Shown here piece after piece: positions 33,188 to 45,500 of a stretch of 64,000 bases of DNA. The stretch lies in NCBI GenBank assembly GCA_914767715.1, contig OU612065.1:31806001-31870000 (forward strand), read 5' to 3'. The stretch is from Membranipora membranacea (lineage: Eukaryota; Bryozoa; Gymnolaemata; Cheilostomatida; Membraniporidae). The position numbers and the translations under genes are program-made. How positions within the stretch are numbered: position 1 is the stretch's first letter; every line of letters starts with the position of its first letter. A model generated the notes under the pieces. The model saw nothing but the letters and a program-made list of their open reading frames with translations, did not search any database and was not told the origin of the DNA.

Positions 33188-34391
33188 GACATCGGCGGTA
33201 CTCCTGACTGGCACATGTTGACGACTGGAACGATTATGGACTGACGATTATGCCATGTTGCTGAAACCTTCAACAGAAGTTAGCGACTACACAGCAAGTA
33301 GCAAGTAGTAGCAAGTAGGCTATTTTGAAATATATGTGAGAATTCTAATGTGTTATTATGCTGGTGGTGTGAGATGACGAGATGATGGGTGGAGCACCTG
33401 AGGTGGTTTGTTCGATTATCTGGCAGATACGGCTCAACTGATTATATATATATGTAAATATATATTTATATAATATATAATTTTTTTTTTTTTTTTGGAA
33501 TGACAGGGCTATATGAAAATATGAAAAGGCTGGCTTCGTGATTTTGACAATTGAATGCCCACGTGCTTAGCCCCTCGCCATTTTAGACTAGGACATAGGG
33601 GTACCCAACCTTTTTTTGGTGGGAATAAAGCCCATAGCACCTGATGTCGTGGTCATATTTCGGCACATTTACATGCCGTATAATGAGTAGAATAGTTGAG
33701 TATTAAGAGAGTTTGGTGCATGTGAGAGTGAGATGACTAGAAGTTCTAATATTAGCTTATATTCTAGTTGTGATGTTTTATACAGGTAAAGTTCGATTCT
33801 GGTTGAATGTTCCATAGAAAGTCCATGAAAAATATTTTTGTGTTTGTAGTTTGAGTACCACTCATGGATAAAAATGTCGAATATAAATATGAAGTGTGAA
33901 ATATTATAATTATTGTGAATATTCGAAGGTTTATATGTTTTAGAATTACTGAGAGAATGTTCGTGTTCTGGTTGAAGAGATCTTCTGAAGTTTTGTTTAT
34001 GTCAACAGAGATACCACGCCAAGGCTGACGCCAAGGCAGGCATAAGGGCAGAAGCTACCCTGGCAGCCCGACGGGCAATAAAGCCCCGGCCGTGTCTGCA
34101 TTGAGCAGACTGATCCAATATTTTGTATTTGTGCTGACTCTGGAGTAGATGTCCATCTAAAATGAAATGTCATCCCCAACTCCCTAGCGGACTAAGGAGT
34201 GGGGGATCAGAAAGTAGCAAGCAATGGTTAAACATACATGACTAAAGGCAAAATGGCTATAACGGATGTGTAAGCGATTTACCTTTTGTTATACGAATAC
34301 TATAAACTACTTGCATAAATGAGTATCATGTACACGCCGTGATACTGTAACTGAGAGTAATACTTACGCTATAATGTTCAGGCAAATTTAC
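33188..34391 (+). other. Non-coding tail of the inserted LINE
   Basis: Between the RT stop and the target duplication. Has a TA-rich stretch (33446-33480), a run of about 17 T, and no ORF of note. Taken as 3' UTR of the inverted LINE segment, though part could be other DNA carried along. Confidence 0.45.
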
Positions 34392-34917
34392 CTGATTCAT
34401 AAACTACTACTAACTAGCTTGTCTAATGGTGAGAGGTGAATATCACCTCTCACCATTAGACAAGCTAGTTAGTAGTAGGTTATGACTTACAAACAATGAA
34501 TATTATTCTTCCAATTCACCATGAATTGGAAGAGTAAAATTCATTGTAAGTCAGATAAGTCCGGCAGGAATAAATGTACGCCGTGAAAAATTTGGCATTC
34601 TTTTACAAATTTACTGATAACAAATCTATGCTCCAACAGCCACTGAATTTAGTATCATCCTGACTCACTGAGAGTGAGGCTGCTGTTTACAAAGCAAGCA
34701 ATGGACATGGAACTGTTCAATCAGAACAGTTAATGAACTCTCCTTCCTTCATTAAAATTAAAGGCCCAAACCACAGACTGCAGGTCACTGACAGTTGATT
34801 TGATGAGTTGCAGCCTTGTGTGTGTGTGGTTGTGGTGAAGATGGGAAGCTGTGCATGAGCCAAGATATCGCGGCTGCGCAGCTTCTGTACCCGCCAATTG
34901 CGTTGCTCAGATGAGTC
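34392..34917. repeat. Duplicated palindrome cluster, copy 2
   Basis: Continues the copy-2 block after the LINE. Matches 20346-20853, then joins directly at CCAAT to the sequence found at 23194 in copy 1. Confidence 0.75.
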
Positions 34918-34989
34918 ACTTCTCTCTCATTGGTCAGAACATTAAACTTTTGGAAGTTTAATATTCTGACCAATGAGAGAGAAGTTCGG

Positions 34990-35945
34990 TGTTATCCACT
35001 AAGAGATTAGTGATCCAATTCTATTTGAAGTACACTTGGATGGAGAACCCACAACTAAGTGCCTCACGTTAGCTGTATATAGTGTCCTGTTTAGGTTTAT
35101 TAATAAGTGTATGATGAAACATGACAAAACTCTGGCCCTGCGGGTATTGACTCCGCCCATATTGCTTATCAGGAGATGCCTCCTCTGTTCAAATGAAGGA
35201 ACAACTCCGGGTCATCCGCTCAGATCTATTATTAAATTGGCCACATGTACAATCTGTGTTTTAATTGTATTGTAAACACTGTATCAGGAGCACAGCAACA
35301 CACTTTCCTAAAATGCTTTGTTGTTTTATAATATCAGTCCTTTTTATCGAGCTCATTAATTGAGGGAAGGGCTCACCGACCCAAATACCAAATGGGCTTG
35401 AGAACCAAACTGCAGTATAGACAAGGACTAAATATAAACATATACAGGAAACCTTATACAGCTGGAGTGAAGCATTTAACTGTGGGAGGTAACGACATTG
35501 GAAGGTGTAGTAGTATGGCGTATTAATTGTAATGCGAATGACAAATAAACCAATCAATCAATCAATCGTTATCATTGCCTTGCAGCTCATATACCAGGGT
35601 TTTTTGATAACTTGATATCAATTTTGTTCGAATTTTGTGTTTGAAAATTGCTTCACTATCAGCAGTATCTTTTTTTCAACTTGATGTTATTTTTTATTCA
35701 AAAGTTTGTTTTCCTAAAATTTTTATCAAGCTGCTAAATCTATTGTAGTTTTGTAAGAAAGCCCCAGCAGGTTAAACGAGAGTAGATGATAAGCCGTAAT
35801 CAGAACGGGCGAATAGAGAGTGCTGAAAATCTCCTAGAAGTTCTTACTGAAGTTGGCGCGGAACTACTTGCTTTGGAAAGGTTGGTGACAACCGGAATTC
35901 TCAGAAATATCTTACATCATACTTACCATAACTGATGATACCCGT
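34990..35945. repeat. Fold-back repeat family, member 3
   Basis: Near-identical to 23290-24240. Includes the exon-like segment reading ESAENLLEVLTE at about 35760-35880, here with a Val replacing Asp in the following EDG. Confidence 0.6.
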
Positions 35946-36151
35946 ACTTGCCGACAATATTACGGCATGTCTCTGTTTCCTTGCTCAATAAATAATTCAC
36001 TACACTACAATGTTTTCGGGGTTTTGTTGCACGTTTGGTCGTTGGTGATTTTATAAGGCATTTGCCATAATTGGCTTCGAAATTATTTCCAATCTAATAA
36101 TGGGTTGAGGCATATAGATTATTCCCACTGAATATAGATATGAAATTGCAG

Positions 36152-36240
36152 GCCACTCTATCTACCCCAGCAGAGATGAAGCCTAAGATAGCTTTACTCA
36201 CAGTATACAGTGGCAAAGGTTATCATGGTGTTCAGATGCA
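36152..36240 (+). pseudogene. PUS1-like exon 2, copy 2
   Basis: As 24445-24533, same 15-base deletion; one extra change turns the last Ile into Met. GT donor kept. Confidence 0.75.
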
Positions 36241-36594
36241 GTGAGTATTTTTAATTTGTTGCTGTATGTATGATGTTGGTATGCAACTTGGGAGGCTTGA
36301 TTATAGATAATAGCATTACTACAGACCTAAACATTGATATTTATGGTTAAATCATGCAGTGCTCGAGATCAAAGCAACTTCTGTATGGCAATTTAGGGTC
36401 AGTACTCAGCTTTCTCCTGTATTGGATATCTAGCGCCTTCATACATCCTCTGATAATTTAGATAATAACACGTGATATTTCTGTGAGTGCTTTTGATAGT
36501 TTGCATCTTGCTTTATTTATGATTATATAACTGTGCAATTTCTACTACAAAACCTCTCATCTCCTCATGGAGAGGGAGCAATGTATATCTACTC

Positions 36595-36614
36595 CCCCCC
36601 CCCCCCCCCCCCCC
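36595..36614. repeat. Poly-C tract
   Basis: About 20 consecutive C in an intron; the same place has only short C runs in copy 1 (24889-24896) and about 15 C at 50637-50651, so its length is unstable. Confidence 0.9.
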
Positions 36615-36805
36615 GTCACACAAATATCAAGGCCATACGCTTATACGTTTAACAGATCGCACACTATGTCTATCTAATTCTGATTGGGTTCTTGACTTCT
36701 TTTCTCTCTCAATACAAGACATGTGTATATAGTATGGCCCTTGCTGTTGATTTGCATATTATGATTTTGATTGTGATATGCATGTTTATATCTCATGTGT
36801 TGCAG

Positions 36806-36899
36806 AATCACCGGACACAAGACGATAGAATCGGAGCTGGTTAATGCATTACACACCAGCAACCTAATTGACTAGAGTTTTGCGGACGATATGAGTAAG
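36806..36899 (+). pseudogene. PUS1-like exon 3, copy 2 (same nonsense)
   Basis: Same TAG as copy 1, at 36873-36875, so the mutation happened before the block duplicated. Confidence 0.75.
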
Positions 36900-37049
36900 G
36901 TATGTATGTAAAAAAGCTACTCATGTAGTCTGACATTCCCTAATAATGGAACTTGGTCCGTGTATAACCAGGAGATTAGGTCATATCATTAGTATTATCA
37001 CCCTGGGAAAAGTGAAATCAATGGGTTACTCTTCAACATACCCTTATGT

Positions 37050-38175
37050 TTTGTGTTATCGACTAAGAGATTAGTGATCCGATTCTATTTGAAGTACCCT
37101 TCGATGGAGAACTAAGTGCCTCACTTTAGCTGTATATAGTGTGCTGTTTAGGTTTATTGATAAATGTATGGTGAAACGTGACAAGACTCTTGCCCTGCGG
37201 GTATTGACTCCCGTATTACCTATCAGGAGTTGCCTCCTCCGTTCAAGTGAAGGAACAACTCCCGGTCATTTACCAAGATCTATAATTAAATTGGCAACAT
37301 GTACGATCTTAGTTTTAACTATATTGTGTTGTGAACACTGTATCAGGAGCGCAGCAACAAATTATGATTAACTTAGCAGCCAGCGCTTTTCTAAGATACT
37401 TCGTTATATTATATATCAGTCCTTTTTTTCAAACTCATTAATTGAGGGGGGGGGGGGGTTAGTTGATCCAAGTGCTGCATGGTCTTGAGAACCTAAACTG
37501 CTGTATAGGCATAGACTTAATATAAACCTAGACAGGACACCTTATACAGCTGACGTGAGGCATTTAATTTTGGGTGACATAACGACATTGTAAGGTATAG
37601 TAGTATGGCGTTATCATTGCCTTGCAGCTCATAAACCAGGTGTTTTCTTGATTACTTCCATAATCAATTTTGATCGATTTTTCAGTTTGCAAAATTGCTT
37701 TACAATCAGCAGCATCTTGTTATCATCTTCATGTTATTTTTTCTTCAAAAATTTGTATAAACTGTTCATGACAAGCAACTAAATCTATTGTAAGTTTCAA
37801 ACTTAAAATCAGTTTAAAATTATCGAGTTATCAACCAAAAACCTGATGTATGAGCTGCAAGGCAATAATAACACCAATGCTACTTCACCTTCCAATGTTG
37901 TTACGTCGCCCACAACCAAATTCCTCCTGTCAAGGCTAATGCTCCATATAGTGGCCTGTCTAGGTTTATTATTATGTCTATGTGTATGGCTTGTTTTTTT
38001 TATTTATGCAGACTGGTGCTCAAATAAAGAAGGTAAGAAAAGCTCAGTAGGTTAAACAAGAGGAGACGATTAGCCGCAATCAGAACCAGATGAATAGAGA
38101 GTGCTGAGAACCTCATATTGAAGATGGCGCGGAACTACTCACTTTGGAAAGGTAGATGACAATCCTTAATTCATA
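37050..38175. repeat. Fold-back repeat family, member 4
   Basis: Near-identical to member 2, with a longer G run (37446-37458). One frame here (37846-38055) is open with a hydrophobic stretch LMLHIVACLGLLLCLCVWLV; other members break this frame, so I do not call it a gene. Confidence 0.6.
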
Positions 38176-38454
38176 GGAATACCTTACATGATACTTTACC
38201 ATAACTGATGTTACCGTACTTGCCAACAATATTACAGCATGTCTCTGTTTCCTTGCTCAATAATAAATACACTACAATACAATGTTTTCTGGATATTTTT
38301 GCACATTTGGTGATTTTATATGACATTTACAATCAAATAATGAGTTGAGACATAGCAAACTTGTTCATTGATGAAAGTTTCAGTCAATCTCACTATTTTC
38401 CGGATATCAACTGTAAACATGCTGATTGTCAACTTTTGGCCTATTGAGTAAAAA

Positions 38455-38715
38455 ATGTCTCTCTGTCACGCAAAGCTCACTTGTCTTATAAATCCTACTA
38501 GGAGGATGGATTTGACTAAACCTATAGTGGTGAAGGAAGCTACGCCTAAGAAGTATGCATCCCGGTCGACTGGCAGAAAACGCCCTACCATTGAGAGATG
38601 TTTGTGCTGCATTACAATGACATTTCATGGATTTGAGGTAAATGAACAACTCGCCCTGACACTTGAATTTATTGTGAAGAACTGTCGCTCCAAATCCCAT
38701 CACTCAGTTGTATAA
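38455..38715 (+). pseudogene. Unrecognised exon-like segment (MDLTKPIVVK), copy 2
   Basis: Frame encodes MSLCHAKLTCLINPTRRMDL, PIVVKEATPKKYASRSTGRK and ITMTFHGFE before a possible GAG/GTAAAT donor. Open across the whole stretch, unlike copy 1. It might be an upstream exon of the acidic-tailed gene, but the phase (0) does not match the next exon (1), so something lies between or the link is false. Confidence 0.35.
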
Positions 38716-39360
38716 ATTAACCACATTGAATATAGATATGAAATGGGGGCAACTGACTGACCAAATGTGTCCCAGCTTATGGACAACCGTTTCAATGACT
38801 TGTCTTCCATGGTTCGATTATTAGAAGGTGCCTTATAATCCATCCAATCAAATTCATAAATGAAAATGTATGGCCCCAAATATTAATAATTTTCTTTTGG
38901 CAAAGTTTTATGAAGCCAACCATCAGTAACCATACATCCATATTGTTGTTATCATAATATGTATGCACTGTCTAAGCAGACCATATATTTCCCTAATCTG
39001 TGCCCACGATATACAGCCTGATGCATTTTTCAGAGTACACAGTATATACAGTATATACACGGTATATACACAGTATATGACTCACATTATATATGCTGTA
39101 GGATCAATATCAAACGTGATGTTATATATACCGTCACCAGATATCTATATATCTATGATTGACCATTACCTAAATAAGGTGGCAACAAAGTAGTATCTCA
39201 TAGTGCAATTCTCTGACTATCATTTTATGAGTATATATGTTCATTAAGCTTATGCATCAATTATAGCATGATCATGTTGGAATTATGTTTGTGTTTTCTG
39301 TTTCTGTGAGATAAGACTTTATTACTTCATTCATTATTGTATGATTTCTCAATTATCCAG

Positions 39361-41082
39361 GGAAGTCCACCATTAAAACAGACCCAGAGAGGCAGTCTGG
39401 TTTTGCACCTCGAGGCTCTCAGACTATAGACTCTGTGAATGCTGCATTCAGTGCCAGAGCTCAGCCAATCAGATCTCATAACCAGCCATTCTCAAGCTAC
39501 AGTCCACAGCACTACCTAAGTAGCTTGGTAAGAGAAGATATATCACTTTACCCTATGTCTGATGAAGTGTATGATAAGAAGTAGCACGTTTGATTATGTA
39601 CGCTACTCACCAGTATGAGAAGATCAAATTTTACCGTTGGTCAATGTTGCTCTATGTTGCATTCTACTTCCAACGACAGTTGGTCTGGAATTGATGATGG
39701 AATGCCACTAGAACCAATCCTAACGAATGCAAATGTGTATGAATATCAATTTTAAATTATCACAGATGGACCAGATTTGTAGTAGTGTTTGCAGCTTGTG
39801 TCTAGCTGGTCTTAGTCAAAGCCGACCCGACTCCCTCAAAGAAGAGACATGAGTCTTATCTATATATCTCTATATTTCTTTGCAGGTTTTGGCAAGCTAT
39901 GATAGAGATGAAGCATCATTAGAAGATGAGTCACACCTTCTTGTGCCCATATTTATAGGTGAACAGACAGACGAGGAGAGAATACACAGACTTCTATATT
40001 CTGATGACCCGCCGAGTAGATATGGCAGTGAGGTGAGAGACTGTGACCCCGATGACTTATAATTGCCGGGCTATGCCCTACCTACCTCACCATGCTTGAC
40101 TGTGACTTACAGATGGGCAGTGCCATTTCATGCTGCGGCTTACATATATGCACAGTGTCTAGCAGTAAAATATCATAGTTAGTCTCTGAAATATTTCCCA
40201 CTTTACTGTGCTCATAATTTTACCGCATCATCATATACATTGTAGGGAAAATATCATTGGTTTAGAGTAGTGCTGCGCGATACTGCTAGCAAGTCAAATC
40301 AAAATATTGGCCACAAATCATATTGATATCGACCAATATCGAAATGGGAAGTTATCACAATTCGATATTGTACGTTTCAATAGAAATCTGATATTTATTG
40401 CCTTTTGATGAGATAGTTGTCTTCCCGTTTAACATGGGAAGACAATTATCATATAAAGATTGTCAGATAATAGAAAGTTAATTGTCTGCATTGTAATATG
40501 GCAACAGAGAAAATAACCCTAATATGTATTGACCCACCGATATTTCCACCATATTGTAGAAACATTATCAAATCTAGCCACAATAAGGCCAATATAAAAA
40601 CATCAAACCTTATCGATCAATATCTATATATCGTGCATCACCTCGATTACCCAGTTTGAGGGCTATGATGCGCAGCATGTAATGCATTATTGCTATGTAT
40701 ACACTAACAGAATAAGACATCAAAATTGAGAACTGTATGTCTTAGTTTGTATACGGCCCCTTGTGTTCCCATATTCCACCCCTATGGCTGTTTTACTTCG
40801 TTGTCAGTTTTTCCAACTGTTTGGCGGCCAAAATTTCTGTGATAATATGCTAGTGGAAATTCTGTTTTTCTTCTTTATTTTTACCATGATGTAAGAAGAA
40901 AATAATCAATTTGAAATTATTCTTTTCAGCTTAACTTGTCCAATCTGTCAGACTTGATATCAGAGGCTGATTTGAAGTCAGAGTTGAGCGGCGAAAGTCT
41001 CCTTGACTTGGATGTTGTGGATGAGATGGTCGCCATGCTGAGTAACCGAGAAGTATCTACACCTAGTACACTGAACTCCTGA
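39361..41082 (+). CDS. 3' end of an unrecognised gene with acidic C-terminus (3 exons)
   Basis: Exons 39361-39527 (phase 1/0), 39886-40032 (0/0) and 40930-41082, stop TGA 41080-41082; sites CCAG, TTG/GTAAGA, TTGCAG, GAG/GTGAGA, TTTCAG. The product contains TIDSVNAAFSARAQPIRSHN, PFSSYSPQHY, then DRDEASLEDE, GEQTDEERIHRLLYSDDPPS and LNLSNLSDLISEADLKSELS, LLDLDVVDEMVAMLSN. The tail is Asp/Glu/Leu/Ser-rich like an activation or protein-binding domain (inference). No family recognised; upstream exons uncertain. The full set of three exons exists only here; the other two copies have the first exon alone. Confidence 0.6.
40033..40929 (+). other. Intron of the acidic-tailed gene
   Basis: Contains an AT-rich, repeat-like part (about 40270-40640) with many GATATCG/CAATATC words that pair with each other. 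No exon seen. Confidence 0.45.
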
Positions 41083-41235
41083 AATCCATCCCAAGTACAC
41101 TGAACTCCTGAAATCTGCCAGCAGTACACTGAACCCCTGAAATTTGTCGGCAGAACATTGAACTCCTGAAATCTATCCCCAGTAGACTGAGCTCATGTAA
41201 ACTGCTGGCAGTAAACTGAGCTCCTGAAACTGTGC
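41064..41235 (+). repeat. Minisatellite at the 3' end of the acidic-tailed gene
   Basis: About six imperfect units of 25-33 bases carrying AGTACACTGAACTCCTGAAAT. The first unit overlaps the last codons and the stop, so array expansion reached into the coding end. Confidence 0.7.
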
Positions 41236-42500
41236 GCCTTTGGTGTTTCAATTGAGGAGTTTATTTTGACACGGAGGCTGCTGAACAATGTTTTTCTCAG
41301 TAATTTAGGTCCCGGGGCAATAAGTTGTCTGAAGTAGAATAGATAAGCCTTGAGTGGATTTTTGTTTTCTTATTTTATAGAAAGCTGATATTTGACTTTT
41401 TGCATCCCTAGATTGATCCTCTCTTTGAGTGTTGTTCTTTTGTTGTTGCTTATGATGTCCATTCCAATTTTTTTATGACATATCCGTCCACTCAATACAA
41501 TGCTTTCATGTTCATATAGGATGCAGTTATTCTGAAACGTAACCCTTACCAAGCTGCTGCAAGAGGAGAACCCACCTCTATACATACTTCATGTTTAAGC
41601 TCAGTTTTTCTGTATCACACATCACCCAGGAACTGTTGGTCTGACACAGCTAGAGTTCCTAGGCTACTACCTCTGCGTTTTAGTTTGTCTCGTTTTAGAT
41701 CTTTTCATGCAAATGAAATGAACATAGGTCTGACATGACTAAACAAACAACCATAAATCCTGCTTCATGCTTGAAAACTGACAAACACCCTGAGTTTAAA
41801 CTTAAACAAAGCAGGAAAATTGCGATAATGGTGGTGATAAATAAACTAAAGTTAAATAATCATTTTACAAAACATTGATTTATTATTGAAGGGAATTAAA
41901 TTGTGTTAACTGTTTAGTTCATTTTAAAAAGTCCTGACCAATGCGATGTATGCTCACAGTTCCCTGATTTCACTCTCAGCAGGGAGTTTGGGACTCCGTG
42001 CTCTCATTGGATATAATATAAAGGTTGTATTCAGAGTAATCTTCTAAATAATAAGCCTAAATCTAGAGTTATATTCACTCTACAATTGGAAACCTTTTCC
42101 TTTGTGTTGTTAGTTAATTCAAGATGATTGGCTTATCACTCAGCTACTGTCAAATCAGATGGCAGCTGTATTTGACGTCATTCCCTTGTTGGGGATTTCC
42201 ATTTCCAGCCTATTTGGAAACTGTGTGGACAATAAGGTTGGGTCATACTTGCCAAGTCTCCCGATTTAGGCGTGACCCTCCAGATTTTTACACCCACCTC
42301 CCACTTTTTGTAAATCTCACTATTTCCTCCAGATTTTAGAGAAAACAGTCCAATCGCAATTTTTTGATAGTTATCCAAGCACATGTTGTTGTTGACTAGT
42401 TACTGTTCAGGTCTTTGCACACAAAATTGAAAGCAATTATCAAATTTAACAATCCTAACAAATTTACCTGTTTTGTTAAGATTCGGCCTATTATTGTAAA
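41236..42500. other. Intergenic, no gene seen
   Basis: AT-rich. The segment 42240-42370 resembles a dispersed animal repeat (CTTGCCAAGTCTCCCGATTT). No other structure recognised. Confidence 0.4.
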
Positions 42501-42504
42501 TGAC

Positions 42505-45500
42505 CAAGGTAATACACCTGTAATTGGGTGAAGGTTCACGTACCTCAGGCTGCCAACCCCAAACCCCAATATTACACCCCAATCCTCAATCAATATGACT
42601 ATACTATCTCTTAACCTCATAAAACACTTCGTATGGTGCTTACAGCACATGAATTTGCACCTGTCGGGCAAGTCCGGACTTGTTCTCTCTTCTTCTTTAT
42701 AAGACTTTAACTAGATTTAAGTGTGTTGAATTAATGAGTGTCTCCTTGAATGCATTTTTGAAGGTCAAAACCCCACCCCATAAGTCAATAAACACCTATA
42801 TCTTCAGTCAAATGGTCATTATATGAAGTTATCTCCCCGCTTGACAAGGAAAAGTTACTTCCAAATGACATGTATACGTCACACTTTAGCTTAACATCTC
42901 TTCTGTCTTATGTCTGTAGACAACCCGAGCCGTCGCTGCAGACTTTGCAGATGATGGTGATGAACATCGTATATCTGTAAGCTGCAACCTAAGCAAGATA
43001 CCATTTTAGAGACCAATAAGGGAGCAAAGCCTGACAATGTGAGTTTTGAGGGCAACGGTCTTATGGTCAAATGGACGTGGCCTGTCACGCTATGGATGGA
43101 TCGCCTCCGAACTTCGCGCCATGCTAGCGTACCAACAGAGGTCTTATCTGACCAACTTTGAAGACCCGTTACCGTCAGTCCTGTCACTATTAGGTAATAC
43201 ACCTGTAATTGGGTGAAGGTCAACTTGTTGCACCCATCCTCCAAAAAAAATGATTAGTATGCTGATGACAAATGAGGCTGTAGCCAATTCAAAAGCACTG
43301 CGATCAGTGATATTGAACCCTGTTAATATTTTCATGTGCATTTGCAATGGAAATTTATTGAATTAAAGTTTGAAAATCTTTTTGCAAAATCATTTTTTGG
43401 AAGATCAATGCATACGGATTGGCTAATGTAAATTAGACCGGAAATGTGTGCAAAATGCAATGGTCTTATATACAACCGTTTTTCAACCCATAGTCACCAA
43501 TATGGAAGACCAGGAGCATACCATCATTTTGAGTGGTCTGGTAAAAGAATTGAAAGAACCTGAAGCAGGCCTATTGAGGTGACAAGTCAACATAGTTTGC
43601 ATGTAAATCAATGGGGAAATAAGTAGAGGTGTTGGACCCTTAAATGTTCCATAACCTACCCAGCCAGGTCACTGAATAATGTTTTTCCTTTGAAGTTGCT
43701 ATATTTACTGCAATCAGCTGATTGTGCAATTTGTCTGCTAGTGCTACTATTAGTGACCGGACTGACGGTAACGGGTCTTCAAAGTTGGTCACATAAGACC
43801 TCTGTTGGTACGCTAGCATGGCGCGAAGTTCGGAGGCAATCCATCCATAGCGTGACTGGCCACGGCCATTTGACCATAAGACCGTTGCCCTCAAAACTCA
43901 CCTTGTCGGGCTTTGCTCCCTTATTGGTCTCTAAAATGGTATCTTGCTTAGGTTGCAGCTTACAGATATACAATGTTCATGACCATCATCGGCAAAGTCT
44001 GCAGCGACGGCTCAGGTTATCTACAGACATAAGACAGAAGAGATGTTAAGCTAAAGTGTGACGTATACATGTCATTTGGAAGTAACTTTTTCCTTGTCAA
44101 GCAGGGAGATAACTTCATATTATGACCAATTGACTGAAGATATAGGCGTTTATTGAGTTATGGGGTGGGGTTTTGACCTTCAAGAATGCATTCAAGGAGA
44201 CACTCATTAATTCAACACACTTAAATCTAGTTAGAGTCTTATAAAGAAGAAGAGAGAACAAGTCTGGACTTGCCCGACAGGTGCAAATTCATGCGCTGTA
44301 AGCACCAGACGAAGTGTTTTATGAGGTTAAGAGATAGTATAGTCATATTGATTGAGGATTGGGGTGTAATATTGGGGTTTGGGGTTGGCAGCCTGAGGTA
44401 TGTGAGCCAAATTTGGGGTTTTGGGGTCAGCTTTTGGGGTTTAGGGGTCAGGTTCGGGGTCAATATTTAGGGTTTGCAGTTCACAGTTTGGGGTTTGCAG
44501 CCTACACTTTGGGGTTCACGGCCTACTTTCTGGGGTTTGGGGGTCATAAACGAGGGTTTGGGGTTTAAGGGCCAGTGTTTGAGGTTTAGGGGGTCAGGGT
44601 TTGGGGTTTCGGAGTCAGTTTTTGGGGTTTGGGGGTCATTTTTTGGGGTTTGAGGGTCAATATTTGGGGTTTGCAGTTCGCACTTTGGGGTTTGCAGCAT
44701 GAATGAAGTTTTGGGTTTGCAGCTCACATTTTGGGGTTTGTAGCTCGAAGTTTTGGGTTAAAAGCTGGCAGCTTGGGGTTTTTGGGGTCAAGAGCGGATT
44801 CAGGGGTCAACAGTTGGGCTTCAACACGACGGCATGTTGCTCAACTAACCCAGCACTCTTTTCCAACACATATCTTCTTAGTACCAATATTATTATGTCA
44901 ACCTAGTTCATACAGGACAAGCCACCAGCCCACCAGCCCACCCCCCCCCCCTCCTGCCCAACCCTACCGGTACCCACCAATGTCACCAACCCTTAAATGT
45001 TCCATAACCTACCCAGCCAGGTCACTGAATAATGTTTTTCCTTTGAAGTTGCTATATTTACTGCAATCAGCTGATTGTGCAATTTGTCTGCTAGTGCTAC
45101 TATTAGGTCCAACACCTTTATTTATTTTCCCATTGCTTTACATGCAAACTATGTTGACTTGTCACCTCAATAGGCCTGCTTCAGGTTCTTTCAATTCTTT
45201 AACCAGACCACTCAAAATGATGGTATGCTCCTGGTCTTCCATATTGGTGACTATGGGTTGAAAAACGGTTGTCATAATTTTTTAGTGGCCCCATATATAA
45301 GACCCTTGCATTTTGCACACATTTCCGGTCTAATTTACATTAGCCAATCCGTATGCATTGATCTTCCAAAAATGATTTTGCAAAAAGATTTTCTAACTTT
45401 AATTCAATAGATTTCCATTGCAAATACACCTGAAAATATTAGCAGTGCTTTTGAATTGGCTACAGCCTCATTTGTCATCAGCATACTAATCATTTTATTT

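Larger units (their letters stand above)
32095..34391 (+). mobile_element. Truncated non-LTR retrotransposon with inverted segment, 10-bp target duplication
   Basis: CTGATTCATA occurs at both ends (32085-32094 and 34392-34401) and once at the empty site in copy 1 (20346-20355). The left end, read on the minus strand, looks like a LINE 3' terminus: AATAAAAGATTTAACTAACTAACTAAC. The RT frame inside runs on the plus strand. Opposite polarity of tail and RT fits a 5' inversion (twin priming). Most likely a CR1/jockey-like LINE. Confidence 0.75.

Noticed and set aside
37846-38055. Frame with a 20-residue hydrophobic stretch, possible membrane protein
   Set aside because: Only this repeat copy is open; sister copies at 26140 and 48890 are interrupted, and the DNA is inverted-repeat material.
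44239-44727. Proline-rich frames (TPKPQ repeats) on the minus strand
   Set aside because: Produced by the G-rich minisatellite read on its other strand.
44350-44830. Telomere or interstitial telomeric repeat
   Set aside because: Units are 25-35 bases with variable linkers, not a 5-7 base telomeric motif in tandem.
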